From: Hydrococcus rivularis NIES-593
Lineage (GTDB): Bacteria > Cyanobacteriota > Cyanobacteriia > Cyanobacteriales > Microcystaceae
DNA length: 64,000 nt
Direction of reading: 5' to 3'
Assembly (NCBI RefSeq): GCF_001904635.1
Contig: NZ_MRCB01000005.1
Span: 1-64,000, forward strand
Position numbers and translations under genes: made by a program. Below the pieces are notes generated by a model. The model was not told the DNA's origin, searched no databases, and saw nothing but the letters and a program-made list of their open reading frames with translations. This document shows, one piece after another, positions 1 through 9,278 of the stretch (positions within the stretch are counted from its first letter, which is position 1; every line of letters starts with the position of its first letter).

Positions 1-76
1 CTGGCAAGCTTTACAGCCTTAGCGTAAGTTTCTGTACGGTTGCTACCAAAACGCCTCGATCGGCTTGTTAATCTCT

Positions 77-325
77 ATGGCAGAGTTAAGGTTAACAGCT
101 ATGGAACTAGAATTCGCTCAGGAGAACAAACCAAGCATCTGCGATCGCAAAAAAGTTGTCGCGCGTCTTTCAGCACTTGGAATATTAACTGGACTCGCCA
201 TGGGATCTTGGGCATTTGAGACGACAACCTCAACTAATCAACTGACCGATGCATGTTTTGCGTCTTATGGCAAGCAGGTAGGCGTTATTTCCTTTCATGC
301 AATGAAAGCTTGTCTACTTCGTTAA
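77..325 (+). CDS. small hypothetical protein with one hydrophobic segment
   Basis: Short frame of about 82 codons. It has a charged N-terminal part, one hydrophobic stretch (about LSALGILTGLAMGSWAF) and a C-terminal part with two cysteines. I do not recognise the family. The ATG at 101 is a good alternative start because AAGG lies about 9 bases upstream; the ATG at 77 gives 8 more residues. It could be a small membrane-anchored protein or a chance frame. No operon partner lies on this strand, and the gene at 338-1018 converges on it. Confidence 0.35.
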   Translation: MAELRLTAMELEFAQENKPSICDRKKVVARLSALGILTGLAMGSWAFETTTSTNQLTDACFASYGKQVGVISFHAMKACLLR

Positions 326-337
326 CGCGATCGCAAG

Positions 338-1018
338 TTAATTTCCGGCTGATTGCTGAGTGCTAGGAATCGTTGCGAGACTCTTATCTGGCAATGGAGG
401 ACGCAGACATAAATAAACTAATGCTCCCAATAAAGGAATGAGCGAAACTACCCAGAAAATTAGCGGATTTTTAATCTCTCTTCGGGCTAGATCGTCGTTT
501 AATAGAGATGGAAATAATAAACAAAGAAAACAAAAATCCAAACTCATTACATGAATAAATCGACTGGTTTGCCACTGTCGAACAAAATCTCCCCAGTCTC
601 CTTGCGAAAATCCAAAGACAAGTAAAATAACTGTTCCTATAGTCAGTATTATTCCTGTCAAACGAGAGTCTAAAATTTTAATTAACCAGTCTTTTTTTCC
701 AGAAAATTCTGGATTTGAGTTGCGAAGTGCTAAATAGGGCAAAATGGCAAAAGCACCAACACCAAAAGATCCCAGAACAAACGGAAATGCTTTAATTTTT
801 TGTCCTCGTCCGTCGATAAAAAGTAGACAGGCATAAATTAGAGGAAAGATTCCCATTAAGTTAAAAAGTGCAATAATTAGAGGATTAATTCCTTCCCACG
901 CTCCCGTCGAGAGTTTGATAATTAGTTCAAAAGTATTCGGTTGGTTAGGGGGTGCCAGGAAAAATGCATAACCAATCAACCCAACCCATAGCAACCAAAA
1001 GCTAATTTTTGCAAACAT
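338..1018 (-). CDS. integral membrane protein, cyanobacterial conserved hypothetical
   Basis: A 226-residue polytopic membrane protein. Hydrophobic segments are visible at about residues 5-22, 45-68, 80-97, 120-137, 155-172 and 187-206, giving around six helices. The loops carry basic residues (RGQKIK, GKKDWL), consistent with inner or thylakoid membrane insertion. No catalytic motif is visible. It resembles DUF2834-like membrane proteins in length and segment spacing, but I cannot fix the family. The ATG at 1018 is the only good start. It is a single-gene unit, convergent with the small frame before it. Confidence 0.6.
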   Translation of the reverse strand: MFAKISFWLLWVGLIGYAFFLAPPNQPNTFELIIKLSTGAWEGINPLIIALFNLMGIFPLIYACLLFIDGRGQKIKAFPFVLGSFGVGAFAILPYLALRNSNPEFSGKKDWLIKILDSRLTGIILTIGTVILLVFGFSQGDWGDFVRQWQTSRFIHVMSLDFCFLCLLFPSLLNDDLARREIKNPLIFWVVSLIPLLGALVYLCLRPPLPDKSLATIPSTQQSAGN

Positions 1019-1109
1019 TGCTTGACAATTAATATAAGGTTTTCATCTTTTTTATAGATTTATCTGCCAATAGTCCTTGAAAAGCCTAAAAGAAAAACTA
1101 GCAACTCAA

Positions 1110-1313
1110 CTATTCCTCAGAACCGGATACATCAATTTCTGCTTTTGTGGCAGCAAATCTCTCTCGCCAAGTTCCATGTTTTTTGAGGTAATTAGCAATC
1201 GATTGTTCATCAAAAACTTGTCTTGCTAAAGCCAAATATTCTTGCTTTTCTTCATTATTTAACCATCGATCGCCATTAGCAGAGCGATGGGGATCTCCTC
1301 CAGATTCTAGGTA
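1110..1313 (-). pseudogene. 3' remnant of an unidentified gene
   Basis: An open frame of 67 codons ending in TAG at 1110 reads like real protein (for example GDPHRSANGDRWLNNEEK and FDEQSIANYLKKHGTWRERF), but it has no in-frame ATG or GTG and is closed upstream by a TGA about 18 bp from the uvrC stop. I read it as the C-terminal end of a gene whose 5' part was lost. The family is not recognised. A TTG-initiated peptide is formally possible but unlikely. Confidence 0.4.
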
Positions 1314-1330
1314 TCAATGTATTGTTTTTT

Positions 1331-3238
1331 TTAAGCAGGATGAAAATAGTTATAAATTTCCTGCGCTAACTGCTGACCGATTCCAGAAACTTTCATTAAT
1401 TGTTCGACAGAAGCTTCGCGAATGTAATCAACGGAATGGAAATGAGCTAAGAGTTGTTTCTGGCGGTGAAAACCCAATCCGGGGATTTCATCCAAACGCG
1501 ATCGCCTGCTTTTATTTAATCTTTGTTGGCGATGGAAACTAACAGCAAAGCGGTGCGCTTCATCTCTGACTCTTCTGAGTAGTTGCACCCCTGGTTGTTC
1601 TGGATCGGTTGGTAAAGGTAGAGATTCTCGAGGAAGAAATATTTCTTCTTTTTGCTTAGCTAAACTGACTACTTTGACATCTTGTAGCAAGTTCATTTCT
1701 TGTAGTACCGCTACCACCGAAGAGAGTTGTCCTTTTCCGCCATCTATCATTACTAAATCAGGAAAATCTTCTGCATCTTCGATTGAATTTTCTCCTCCTT
1801 GATACTTGCGAAAACGGCGGCGGATGACTTCTGCTAGAGAAGCAAAATCGTCGGAGCGACCGATTCTGACATTTGGATTTTTAATATTGTAATGACGATA
1901 GTATTGCTTGGCAGGAATGCCATCGATAAATACAACCTGAGATGCGACGGCATTAGAACCCTGAATGTGAGAAATATCGTATCCTTCAATGCGTTTGGGA
2001 AAGTCAGGTAAGTCGAGAATTTCTGCTAAGTCTTGTAGGGATTGCAAATTGCGATCGGCAAAGCGTTGAGTTCGTTCTAATTCATATTTTGCATTGCGTT
2101 CCACCATCTCAATTAATTCTGCTTTCATCTGTCTTTGGGGAACGATGATACTGACTTTACGACCCTTTCTTTCACTCAACCAATCTGCTAATATTTCAGC
2201 TTCGGGTAATTGGTATTGAACGAGAATTTCGCTGGGAATTTCCACCGGATCTGCCATTTGGTAACGATCTTCTAGCACTCGTTGTAAAATAGCGCCAGGA
2301 GTTTGCGATCGCGCATCGGCAAAAAATCCCAAACGACCCACCAATCGACCCGCACGAATTTGAAATAATTGAATGCAGCAGTGTCGATCGTCGCTAGCGA
2401 GTGCGATCGCGTCCCTGGAGATGGTATCGTCGGGTAGAGAAACTTTTTGATCGGCATTGAGTGCGTCTAATGCTTTGATGCGATCGCGAATTTCCGCCGC
2501 TAACTCAAAATTCATCGCTTGCGCTGCTTTCTCCATCTGAGATGTCAGCGTATCGATCAACTCTCCCGTCCGTCCCTGAAAAACCATGGCGACTTTTTGG
2601 ACGGTTTGGCGATACTCTTGGGGCGTAATTAACTGCTGGCAAACGCCGGGACAGCGACCGATATCGTAGTTAAGGCAAGGACGGTCTTTAAATAAAGGTC
2701 GGGGACGCTGGCGCAGCGGAAAGATGCGCTTGATGGTATGTAAGGTATGGCGCAATAGGCGAGTATCGACATAGGGACCGTAATATTTATCTTTCTCGTT
2801 GTCGATGCGTCGCTTGCGCGTAATAAAGATGCGAGGATAATCTTCCGACCAGGTGATGCAGACATAGGGATAGCGTTTGTCATCCTTGAGCAGCACATTA
2901 AAGTAAGGTTGGTGCTGTTTGATTAAATTTGCTTCTAGCGCTAGCGATTCCGCTTCCGTATCGGTGACGATAAATTCGATGTCCGCAACCTGCTGCACCA
3001 TCGTGGCGATGCGAGGACTGAGGGGTTGCGAGTCGCGGAAATAGGAACGAACGCGCGATCGCAATTTCTTTGATTTGCCAATGTAGAGAATATCCCCCTT
3101 TTGGTCGCGCATCAAATAAATTCCCGGTTCGGGGGGGATCTCTTTGAGGCGATTTTCTAGTCTTTCTTTGTCTTTAACTAGAGTTAGTGTCTCACTCAAG
3201 GTTATTACTGTCGGATTGTAGCTAGCTACTACTACCAT
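1331..3238 (-). CDS. uvrC: UvrABC excinuclease subunit C
   Basis: UvrC makes the two incisions flanking UvrB-marked DNA lesions in nucleotide excision repair. The GIY-YIG nuclease domain is near the N-terminus (PGIYLMRD, then [18 protein letters not shown]). A UvrB-binding UVR motif follows ([19 protein letters not shown]). The C-terminal half has the RNase H-like endonuclease region ([16 protein letters not shown]). Two helix-hairpin-helix units close the protein (EIPGLG, then [12 protein letters not shown]). I chose the ATG at 3238, giving about 635 residues; the frame is open to 3271, but the extra residues are not typical of UvrC. It is a single gene, divergent from the membrane protein at 3491. 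Confidence 0.97.
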   Translation of the reverse strand: MVVVASYNPTVITLSETLTLVKDKERLENRLKEIPPEPGIYLMRDQKGDILYIGKSKKLRSRVRSYFRDSQPLSPRIATMVQQVADIEFIVTDTEAESLALEANLIKQHQPYFNVLLKDDKRYPYVCITWSEDYPRIFITRKRRIDNEKDKYYGPYVDTRLLRHTLHTIKRIFPLRQRPRPLFKDRPCLNYDIGRCPGVCQQLITPQEYRQTVQKVAMVFQGRTGELIDTLTSQMEKAAQAMNFELAAEIRDRIKALDALNADQKVSLPDDTISRDAIALASDDRHCCIQLFQIRAGRLVGRLGFFADARSQTPGAILQRVLEDRYQMADPVEIPSEILVQYQLPEAEILADWLSERKGRKVSIIVPQRQMKAELIEMVERNAKYELERTQRFADRNLQSLQDLAEILDLPDFPKRIEGYDISHIQGSNAVASQVVFIDGIPAKQYYRHYNIKNPNVRIGRSDDFASLAEVIRRRFRKYQGGENSIEDAEDFPDLVMIDGGKGQLSSVVAVLQEMNLLQDVKVVSLAKQKEEIFLPRESLPLPTDPEQPGVQLLRRVRDEAHRFAVSFHRQQRLNKSRRSRLDEIPGLGFHRQKQLLAHFHSVDYIREASVEQLMKVSGIGQQLAQEIYNYFHPA

Positions 3239-3283
3239 GATAAAGTTTCTGCATTCTCTCAACCATCTCACGTACAGTTAGTA

Positions 3284-3317
3284 CTACTTTATACTACAAA
3301 AAAGTAGTATAAAGTAG
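3284..3317. repeat. perfect 14-bp inverted repeat, 6-nt A loop
   Basis: CTACTTTATACTAC, six A, then its exact reverse complement. It lies 45 bp upstream of the uvrC start and about 170 bp before the next gene, in a divergent promoter region. No T-tract follows on either side that would make it a clear terminator. It could be an operator, an mRNA leader hairpin or the remains of a small mobile repeat. Confidence 0.6.
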
Positions 3318-3490
3318 CGATCGCCGAAGACGAAAAATCTAACAGTTAGATACAATTTCCTGGGCAAAACTGGGAACAATAAAATAGCAATGCACGCACC
3401 CGAACAAAAGAAAGAATTTAGCGTCAAGACTAGCGCATGCCTATAAGAAAGCCAGAAAAGTTCATCGTTTCTCGTTCTTAAAACAGCGAA

Positions 3491-4999
3491 ATGAACGCTA
3501 GCAAAGAGATTTTAATCATTATCGTTATTTTGAGTCTAGCCGCCTTTGCTAGTGCGTTACTCATTACAGTGGACAGTCCTCGCACCAGAATTTTGTGTAC
3601 TGCCGCGATTGTTTGCATGACGTTGGCTTACAAGCATCCTCGCCTGGGACTGTGGACGTTTCTGATCTATTTACCGTTTGGCGGCACCGTTACCTATGCT
3701 GTCGTGGATATCTATAGGGCCGTTCATGGGAGAGTCACCTACAGCAGCGATGCTTTACTGTTTCATTTGGTAAAGGATACGGTTTACTTTCCCGCACTCA
3801 TTGCTCTAATTGTCTCAAGCCCATCGTTTCAGAAGTTCCAACGAATTGCTAAGCCCTTGATCTTGGCAATTGGTAGCTTGTTGGGAGCATGTTTGTTGAC
3901 ACTGCTATTTGTCAATCTCTCACTTCAGCTAGCGAATCCCCAGAACAACTTTTTGCTCGTAGGCGCAATCGGTTTAAAAAGCCTGATCGGCTATGTTCCT
4001 CTGATTCTTTGCGGCTATTATCTAATCCGAGACCAAAAAGACTTATTTTTTCTCAATCGCTTGTTGGTTGCTCTGACCTTAATTTGCTGCGGCTTGTGTT
4101 TTGTTCAGTTCTTTTTGCTCTCTCAAGGCATTTGTCCGGGTAATAGTCTGTTACCCGAACCCGCGTCTTCAAAAGCTAGCCTATTAGCTCGATGTTTTGT
4201 TGGCGGTTCTCTACTATACAATCCTGCCAAAGGTTTAATTCGCTTGCCAGGGACATTTGTTGCTCCTTGGCAATGGGCTTGGTTTCTTATTGCTAACAGC
4301 TTTTTTGTCTTTGGTGCTAGTTTGAGCGATCCTTCACGTTGCTGGCGCTGGTTAGGTTGGACATCGGTAGGCTTGCTTTTGGCTACCACAATTATTTCCG
4401 GTCAAAGAGCTGCCCTGCTATGCGTTCCCATTATTTTATTGGTTTTGTTTTTGCTAAGTGAGTCAAACAGAAAACAGCTTGCGCTCAAGTTAGGCATTAT
4501 GGTCTTTCTCGGTTTTTTAATTTTCAACAGCATCGAGAAAGTTCAGAAAGAATGGCTCGATTTGGTCGGTCGTTGGAATTATTCTCCTCCTCCTCTATTC
4601 GTTCTCAATCAATTCCGAAACGTTCTCGAAAACTACAGCGCATGGCTGGGACAGGGTTTGGGTTTGGCGACCAATGCTGCTCGTCGCTTGGGCAACACGG
4701 TGCTAATCGAAACGTTCTACGCTAAGTTACTTTATGAAATCGGTTGGATCGGTCTCCTGAGTTTTTTGCTTGTCGTTTCTATGCTCGCGCTACTAACCTT
4801 TAGAGCCTATCGATCGCTCGAAAAACCTTCTCTACGACGTTTGGCGTTTTGTTGGTGGACATTTATTTTGTTTATCGGCTATAACACTTATTACTATCCT
4901 CTAACTGTCGATCCGGTCGCAGTTTATTTTTGGTTTATTGGCGGAGTCATGCTAAAATTACCGGAACTAGAGCGTCAGAAAAGTTTCGATCCTATCTAG
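3491..4999 (+). CDS. O-antigen ligase/polymerase-like membrane protein
   Basis: A 502-residue protein with about eleven to twelve hydrophobic helices. The layout is that of the Wzy/WaaL polysaccharide polymerase-ligase superfamily. A large periplasmic loop lies around residues 360-410, after the conserved-looking TIISGQRAALLCVPIILLV segment, where ligases carry their functional Arg and His. Members join or polymerise lipid-linked sugars in exopolysaccharide or O-antigen synthesis. It resembles HpsL-type hormogonium polysaccharide proteins, but no polysaccharide cluster surrounds it, so substrate and symbol are left open. The ATG at 3491 follows an AAACAGCGAA leader without a strong ribosome site. 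Confidence 0.72.
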   Translation: MNASKEILIIIVILSLAAFASALLITVDSPRTRILCTAAIVCMTLAYKHPRLGLWTFLIYLPFGGTVTYAVVDIYRAVHGRVTYSSDALLFHLVKDTVYFPALIALIVSSPSFQKFQRIAKPLILAIGSLLGACLLTLLFVNLSLQLANPQNNFLLVGAIGLKSLIGYVPLILCGYYLIRDQKDLFFLNRLLVALTLICCGLCFVQFFLLSQGICPGNSLLPEPASSKASLLARCFVGGSLLYNPAKGLIRLPGTFVAPWQWAWFLIANSFFVFGASLSDPSRCWRWLGWTSVGLLLATTIISGQRAALLCVPIILLVLFLLSESNRKQLALKLGIMVFLGFLIFNSIEKVQKEWLDLVGRWNYSPPPLFVLNQFRNVLENYSAWLGQGLGLATNAARRLGNTVLIETFYAKLLYEIGWIGLLSFLLVVSMLALLTFRAYRSLEKPSLRRLAFCWWTFILFIGYNTYYYPLTVDPVAVYFWFIGGVMLKLPELERQKSFDPI

Positions 5000-5191
5000 T
5001 GGATAGCGATACCATTGCTAAATGCTGACTAATTGATAGTTCGTAATTCGTCATTAAAATATAAAAACATTGAATTCCTAGCTAGAATCCATTTCTATTT
5101 CCCAATTGCGAATTGTAAATTGGTCCGACACCGCGATCGCGCTTGCTTTTTCGCTCTCGCGACTTTCAGCACGGGCACCCTACCAAACTGT
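5000..5191. other. intergenic region, no gene seen
   Basis: Between the ligase-like gene and rqcH (5000-5356) the only clear structure is the hairpin at 5200-5221. The short frames here contain repeat-like AT-rich text such as AATTGATAGTTCGTAATTCG, common between cyanobacterial genes, and have no ribosome sites or recognisable protein content. Confidence 0.5.
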
Positions 5192-5221
5192 AAAAAAAGA
5201 CCAGCGATCTCAGTCGCTGGT
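5192..5221 (-). terminator. rho-independent terminator for rqcH
   Basis: On the minus strand ACCAGCGA, a six-base loop and TCGCTGGT form a perfect 8-bp stem, followed by C and then seven T (plus-strand A at 5192-5198). It sits about 135 bp past the rqcH stop. A weaker T-run on the plus side (TAATTTTTG) could let it serve the upstream gene as well. Confidence 0.65.
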
Positions 5222-5356
5222 ATCCTCTAATTTTTGTTGTTGCTCTGTCGAGGAAATCTTAGCTGCGCGTTCCCAATTCGCCAGCTATCAAGACTTCTCT
5301 ATACAAATTGTAACAGGGTGCGGTTCCCTTTGTAAAAAAAGATAAATTTTTTGAAC

Positions 5357-7093
5357 TTATGCATCTGTCGTTAGATATCGTTTTACTTTATGGGGGTATC
5401 CCCAAATTACAGTTTCATGCTTATAGACGACCATCCCTGGTTTAGCGCCTTTGGGTTTATAAACGTACTTGGGTTTGGTGTAGACTACTGGAACGCGATC
5501 GCTCTCCCGTGCCTGACTGAAATAAGCTGCCCAATTAGCTGCAAACTGTAAATCGTCTTCGTCAGGAACGGCTCCGGGTTCTAGACGCAACAAAACGTGG
5601 CTGCCGGCTATTTCTTGGCTATGCAACCAAAGGTCGTAATCCCCTGCCATGCGAAAGGTAAGGCGATCGTTCTGGCGGTTATTTCTGCCGATCCACACTT
5701 CAAATCCAGAGGGCGTGCGATAGCGATAGGGCTTGGATTCGTCGGCAGTGCTGCGGCTACGCTGTTGGCTAGCTCCTAGATAATTTTGTTGAATCAGTTC
5801 CTCGCGGATTTCCTCTAGGGTTTGTAAATCTTCTGGGTTGTTATAGCCTTCTAGTTGATGCAAACTTGCTTCTACTTGCTCTAAATACTCGATTTCGGAG
5901 CGAACTTCTTGGAGTAAGGGTTCTACCGCACCTCTGGCTCGTTTGAGTTTTTGATGCTGTTTGTAGAGAGCTTGTGCATTCTGCACGCCGTTTTTTTCTG
6001 GATTTAGAGAAATGCTGACGGGTTCGCCCGTTTCAAAATCCTCAAGGCTAATCGACGTCATCCCAGGTTGCCAGCGATGTAGATTCGCCATCAGTAAATC
6101 GGCTTGTTGGCGATAGGTATCTGCTGCATCGGATTGCTGCAAGCGTTTTTGGAAACTCTCTGCCTTGAGGCGTAGTTTCTGTAGCAAGTTGCTGACTTTT
6201 TGGTGCAATTGATGGCGTAATTGTTGAAAAGTTTCCTGTTCCAGTCGAGCCGTGTAATAGCGGTTGAGTAGAGTTTGAACGCTTTCAACAGGTTGAGTCA
6301 TTCCCCACCCGAGCACCATATAGCCATCCTCCGTCCAACCGGGTTTAAAATTGCCCGTTTCTAGAATTTGCAGCCATTCTTGCCAAAAGTGAAACAGTCT
6401 TTGCCAGTCAGAGTCTGCCAACGTTTGCGTGGATCGTTCGGGTTCTAGATTGGCGGCTCGAACCATCGAACGAGCAACGGTAGGACTCAAGCCGCGATAG
6501 CTTTTGAGTAATTGCCGCTCAATTGCCCCAGGAATGAGGCTGACTCGTTCTTGCCAGCGCACCTGCGATTCGCTCAAACTCGGTAAATTTCCTGCAAGGG
6601 CGGGCGGGAGCTCGTAAGGTTGTCCAGTTTGGATGGTACGGACGCTAGATTGGCTAGCCGTCACTTGATGGGCAGCGGTAACAATCTCTTTGTTAGCATC
6701 GGTTAAGATAACATTGCTATATTTTCCCATGATTTCGACATAGAGATGCCACTGAGGAGGATCGCCGGGACGCTTGGCAAATTGCAAATCGACTACCCTC
6801 TCCCAAGGCGCGATCGCGTCTATGGCAGTTAGGGCGTAGCCGTTCAATTGATGGCGCAATTGGTCGCTAAAGGTAAACGTATCGGGAATGCGAGGGGGGG
6901 CATCTCCAATGCAGATTCTCGCCGCTTGCGGGTGCCAGCAAAGCGTTAACCAGCCTCGCTGCTTGAGAGTACGCAAGGCAAGGGCAACGGTATAGCGATC
7001 GCGCTGATAAACCTGTTCGACGCGGGCAGGCAGCCAACGGGTTCTCAGTTCGGCACAAGCAGCCGTTAAAGTAGTAAAGTCAACTGATTGCAT
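5357..7093 (-). CDS. rqcH: NFACT / Rqc2-type ribosome quality control protein (RqcH)
   Basis: RqcH binds stalled 50S-peptidyl-tRNA complexes and adds C-terminal alanine tails that mark nascent chains for proteolysis. The 578 residues show the NFACT-N domain (VEIMGKYSNVILTD near residue 123), a central coiled-coil region (about 270-440) and the C-terminal NFACT-R RNA-binding domain (YDLWLHSQEIAGSHVLLR near 485). At the place where NFACT proteins usually have Asp-Arg contacting tRNA, this one reads WERVVDLQFA, with Glu for Asp. The family was long annotated as fibronectin-binding protein. The start lies only 14 bp from the divergent gene at 7108, so the promoters must overlap coding sequence. 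Confidence 0.9.
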   Translation of the reverse strand: MQSVDFTTLTAACAELRTRWLPARVEQVYQRDRYTVALALRTLKQRGWLTLCWHPQAARICIGDAPPRIPDTFTFSDQLRHQLNGYALTAIDAIAPWERVVDLQFAKRPGDPPQWHLYVEIMGKYSNVILTDANKEIVTAAHQVTASQSSVRTIQTGQPYELPPALAGNLPSLSESQVRWQERVSLIPGAIERQLLKSYRGLSPTVARSMVRAANLEPERSTQTLADSDWQRLFHFWQEWLQILETGNFKPGWTEDGYMVLGWGMTQPVESVQTLLNRYYTARLEQETFQQLRHQLHQKVSNLLQKLRLKAESFQKRLQQSDAADTYRQQADLLMANLHRWQPGMTSISLEDFETGEPVSISLNPEKNGVQNAQALYKQHQKLKRARGAVEPLLQEVRSEIEYLEQVEASLHQLEGYNNPEDLQTLEEIREELIQQNYLGASQQRSRSTADESKPYRYRTPSGFEVWIGRNNRQNDRLTFRMAGDYDLWLHSQEIAGSHVLLRLEPGAVPDEDDLQFAANWAAYFSQARESDRVPVVYTKPKYVYKPKGAKPGMVVYKHETVIWGYPHKVKRYLTTDA

Positions 7094-7107
7094 AGGGCTT
7101 CCTCACA

Positions 7108-8205
7108 ATGAGAGAGGATGGGTTAACGAAGGTACAAAGAGCGGTTAAAGTTCTCGAACGACTGCCTCGCTGGCTAATTTTGGGCTTGGCATTTCCGCTA
7201 CTCGTTCTCAATGGCTGGGTATTTCTTGTGGTATTTCACTATTTCCAGTCTCTCATTACTATCTTTGTTACTGCCAATCTTTTGGCTTTTGTCTTGAATT
7301 ATCCGGTCAATTTGCTGACCTCGCGCGGCGCCAAGCGCAATCGCGCGATCCTGTTTGTCGGGTTGTTGGCTGTATTGCTCGTTCTCGTTCTCGGTCTTAC
7401 TTTAGCACCTGCGGTCATCGGACAGTTTAACGAGCTGATCGCCCGACTGCCTACCTGGATCGAGTCTAGCAGCCAACAAGTTCAAATATTCGATCGCTGG
7501 GCAGCAGGACGCAAGCTGCCGGTGAATTTGACAGGTTTGGCGATTCAACTGACAGAACGCCTCGCAGAGCAATTGCAATCTTTGACGGGTCAGGTTTTCA
7601 ATGTCATTGCCATTACTATCGGCGGCGTTTTCAATTTCGTCTTTATTCTCGTAATGACTTTTTACTTGCTCCTACAGGGGGATCGGCTTTGGGATGGAAT
7701 TTTTCTGTGGTTTCCTCAGCCCTACGGTTCCCTGCTGCGACAATTGTTGCGACAGAATTTCCATAACTATTTTATCGGACAAGCTTCTCTTGCCGCCATC
7801 ATGGGAACGTCTATGACCATTGCTTTCGTACTGCTGCAAGTTCCCTTTGCGCTGTTGTTTGGCTTGGGCGTAGGCTTTATGGCGCTTTTCCCCTTCGGCA
7901 CTGGAGTAAGTATTAGCGCGATCGGTTTGTTAATGGCATTAAAAAGTGTTTGGTTGGGATTGAAGGTGCTAGGGGTTGCCGTCGTTATTCAACAAATTAT
8001 CGAAAATGGCATTGCGCCTCGTTTGTTAGGAGGATTTACAGGACTCAATCCGGTTTGGATTTTAATCGCTTTGCTAATAGGCGCTCAGGTTGCGGGAATT
8101 TTGGGACTCTTACTTGCCGTACCGCTAGCGGGTTTTTTAAAAGGTGTCGCTAGCCTGATGCGTTCTCATCTTTTGGAGGAGCATTCTCTTGAGAGTTTAA
8201 AATGA
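7108..8205 (+). CDS. AI-2E family transporter (PerM/YdiK type)
   Basis: A 365-residue polytopic inner-membrane protein of the AI-2E exporter/PerM superfamily. It has N-terminal hydrophobic pairs (about residues 20-42, 43-60, 75-95), an extracytoplasmic amphipathic region (100-160) and a C-terminal block of helices. The conserved FYLLLQGDRLWDG and ALFPFGTGVSISAIGLL regions are present. Substrates differ between members (quorum signal, Na+/H+, unknown), so none is assigned. A second member is at 38101. The start codon is 14 bp from the rqcH start on the other strand. Confidence 0.85.
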   Translation: MREDGLTKVQRAVKVLERLPRWLILGLAFPLLVLNGWVFLVVFHYFQSLITIFVTANLLAFVLNYPVNLLTSRGAKRNRAILFVGLLAVLLVLVLGLTLAPAVIGQFNELIARLPTWIESSSQQVQIFDRWAAGRKLPVNLTGLAIQLTERLAEQLQSLTGQVFNVIAITIGGVFNFVFILVMTFYLLLQGDRLWDGIFLWFPQPYGSLLRQLLRQNFHNYFIGQASLAAIMGTSMTIAFVLLQVPFALLFGLGVGFMALFPFGTGVSISAIGLLMALKSVWLGLKVLGVAVVIQQIIENGIAPRLLGGFTGLNPVWILIALLIGAQVAGILGLLLAVPLAGFLKGVASLMRSHLLEEHSLESLK

Positions 8206-8261
8206 AAAATTTAAAGTGAAGAATAAATAAACAGTTTAAAAAAATCCTGAAACTTAATTGC

Positions 8262-9269
8262 ATGAATCAGACAGTTGGCGGAATGATTTTAGGATTAGCA
8301 ATGCTAACTGGGGGATTAGTGGGTTGCCAGTCTCTCGACAGTCACAATGGCGCTTCCTCGCTTCCAGCTTCTCAAAGTGCCGCGTTTGCGCTAGCCAATC
8401 CCGATTCTCTTGCTAGCTTAGAGCAAGCTATTTACGAGGAAATCAATCGGTATCGTCAAACCCGAAAGCTACCACCTCTCAAGTTAAATTCAGACATTAG
8501 TCGGTACGCCAGAATTCATAGCGAACGCATGGCCGCAGGAATTGTTTCTTTCGGTCACGATGGCTTTGAGAAACGGGTGCAATTTATCGGTCAAATCATT
8601 CCCTACGAACAAGCGGCAGAAAATCTATCGGTTAATGTGGGATATGTAGATCCGGTGAAGGTTGCCGTGCAGGGGTGGATTGCCAGTTCCGGTCATCGTA
8701 AAAATCTGGAGGGAGAGTTCGATCTCACTGGAATTGGGGTAGCTAGAAATGCAAGTGGAGAATATTATTTCACGCAAATTTTTCTCAAACAACGTTATCC
8801 GAGAGAGACGAATACAGTCGAGGCAGACAGATGGAAATCTCCCGTACTGACTAAGAATTCTCCCTTGGACTCTCCTTTGCTGATTACCATAGAACAAGAA
8901 GTTTACCGACAGGTCAATCAATACCGCCTGTCTCGCAATCTAGCTCCTTTGAGGTTGGATGCTCGACTCAGCTATGAGGCGAGACTTTACAGTCAAAAAA
9001 TGGCACGGGGAGAAGCGCCTTTCAGTCATGATGGAATGGAAGAACGATTCAAGAAAGTTGGACGGATCATTCCTTACCGCAAGGCAGCAGAAAATCTCGC
9101 CGTCAACAAAGGGTTTGCCGATCCGGGATCGGTTGCTGTAGAAGGATGGATTAGGAGTTCTGGTCATCGCCAAAATATGGAGGGAAAATTCAACGTTACG
9201 GGGATTGGCGTTGCCAAAAATCACAAAGGTGAATACTATCTTACCCAGTTTTTTATTCTTAAACGGTAG
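8262..9269 (+). CDS. lipoprotein with two tandem CAP/SCP domains
   Basis: The N-terminus is a lipoprotein signal (MNQTVGGMILGLAM, lipobox LVGC, Cys22). Two CAP (SCP/PR-1-like) domains follow, at about residues 50-180 and 205-335. Each has the helix with EIN/QVNQYR, the FGHDG or FSHDG histidine element, IPY.(Q/K)AAENL, SSGHR.N(L/M)EG, and a final TGIGVA...GEYY.TQ strand. The copies are strongly alike, so the gene arose by internal duplication. CAP proteins are extracytoplasmic and bind lipids or act on the wall; the role here is unknown. The exonuclease gene begins 9 bp downstream, suggesting co-transcription. Confidence 0.88.
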   Translation: MNQTVGGMILGLAMLTGGLVGCQSLDSHNGASSLPASQSAAFALANPDSLASLEQAIYEEINRYRQTRKLPPLKLNSDISRYARIHSERMAAGIVSFGHDGFEKRVQFIGQIIPYEQAAENLSVNVGYVDPVKVAVQGWIASSGHRKNLEGEFDLTGIGVARNASGEYYFTQIFLKQRYPRETNTVEADRWKSPVLTKNSPLDSPLLITIEQEVYRQVNQYRLSRNLAPLRLDARLSYEARLYSQKMARGEAPFSHDGMEERFKKVGRIIPYRKAAENLAVNKGFADPGSVAVEGWIRSSGHRQNMEGKFNVTGIGVAKNHKGEYYLTQFFILKR

Positions 9270-9278
9270 AACATTTTT

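Noticed and set aside
1-64. Minus-strand open text reading RRFGSNRTETYAKAVKLA running off the left edge
   Set aside because: It looks protein-like but has no start codon before an upstream stop, and only about 20 codons are visible.
5033-5345. Two overlapping small plus-strand frames in the spacer before rqcH
   Set aside because: They cross the terminator hairpin and repeat-like text, have no ribosome site and no protein character.
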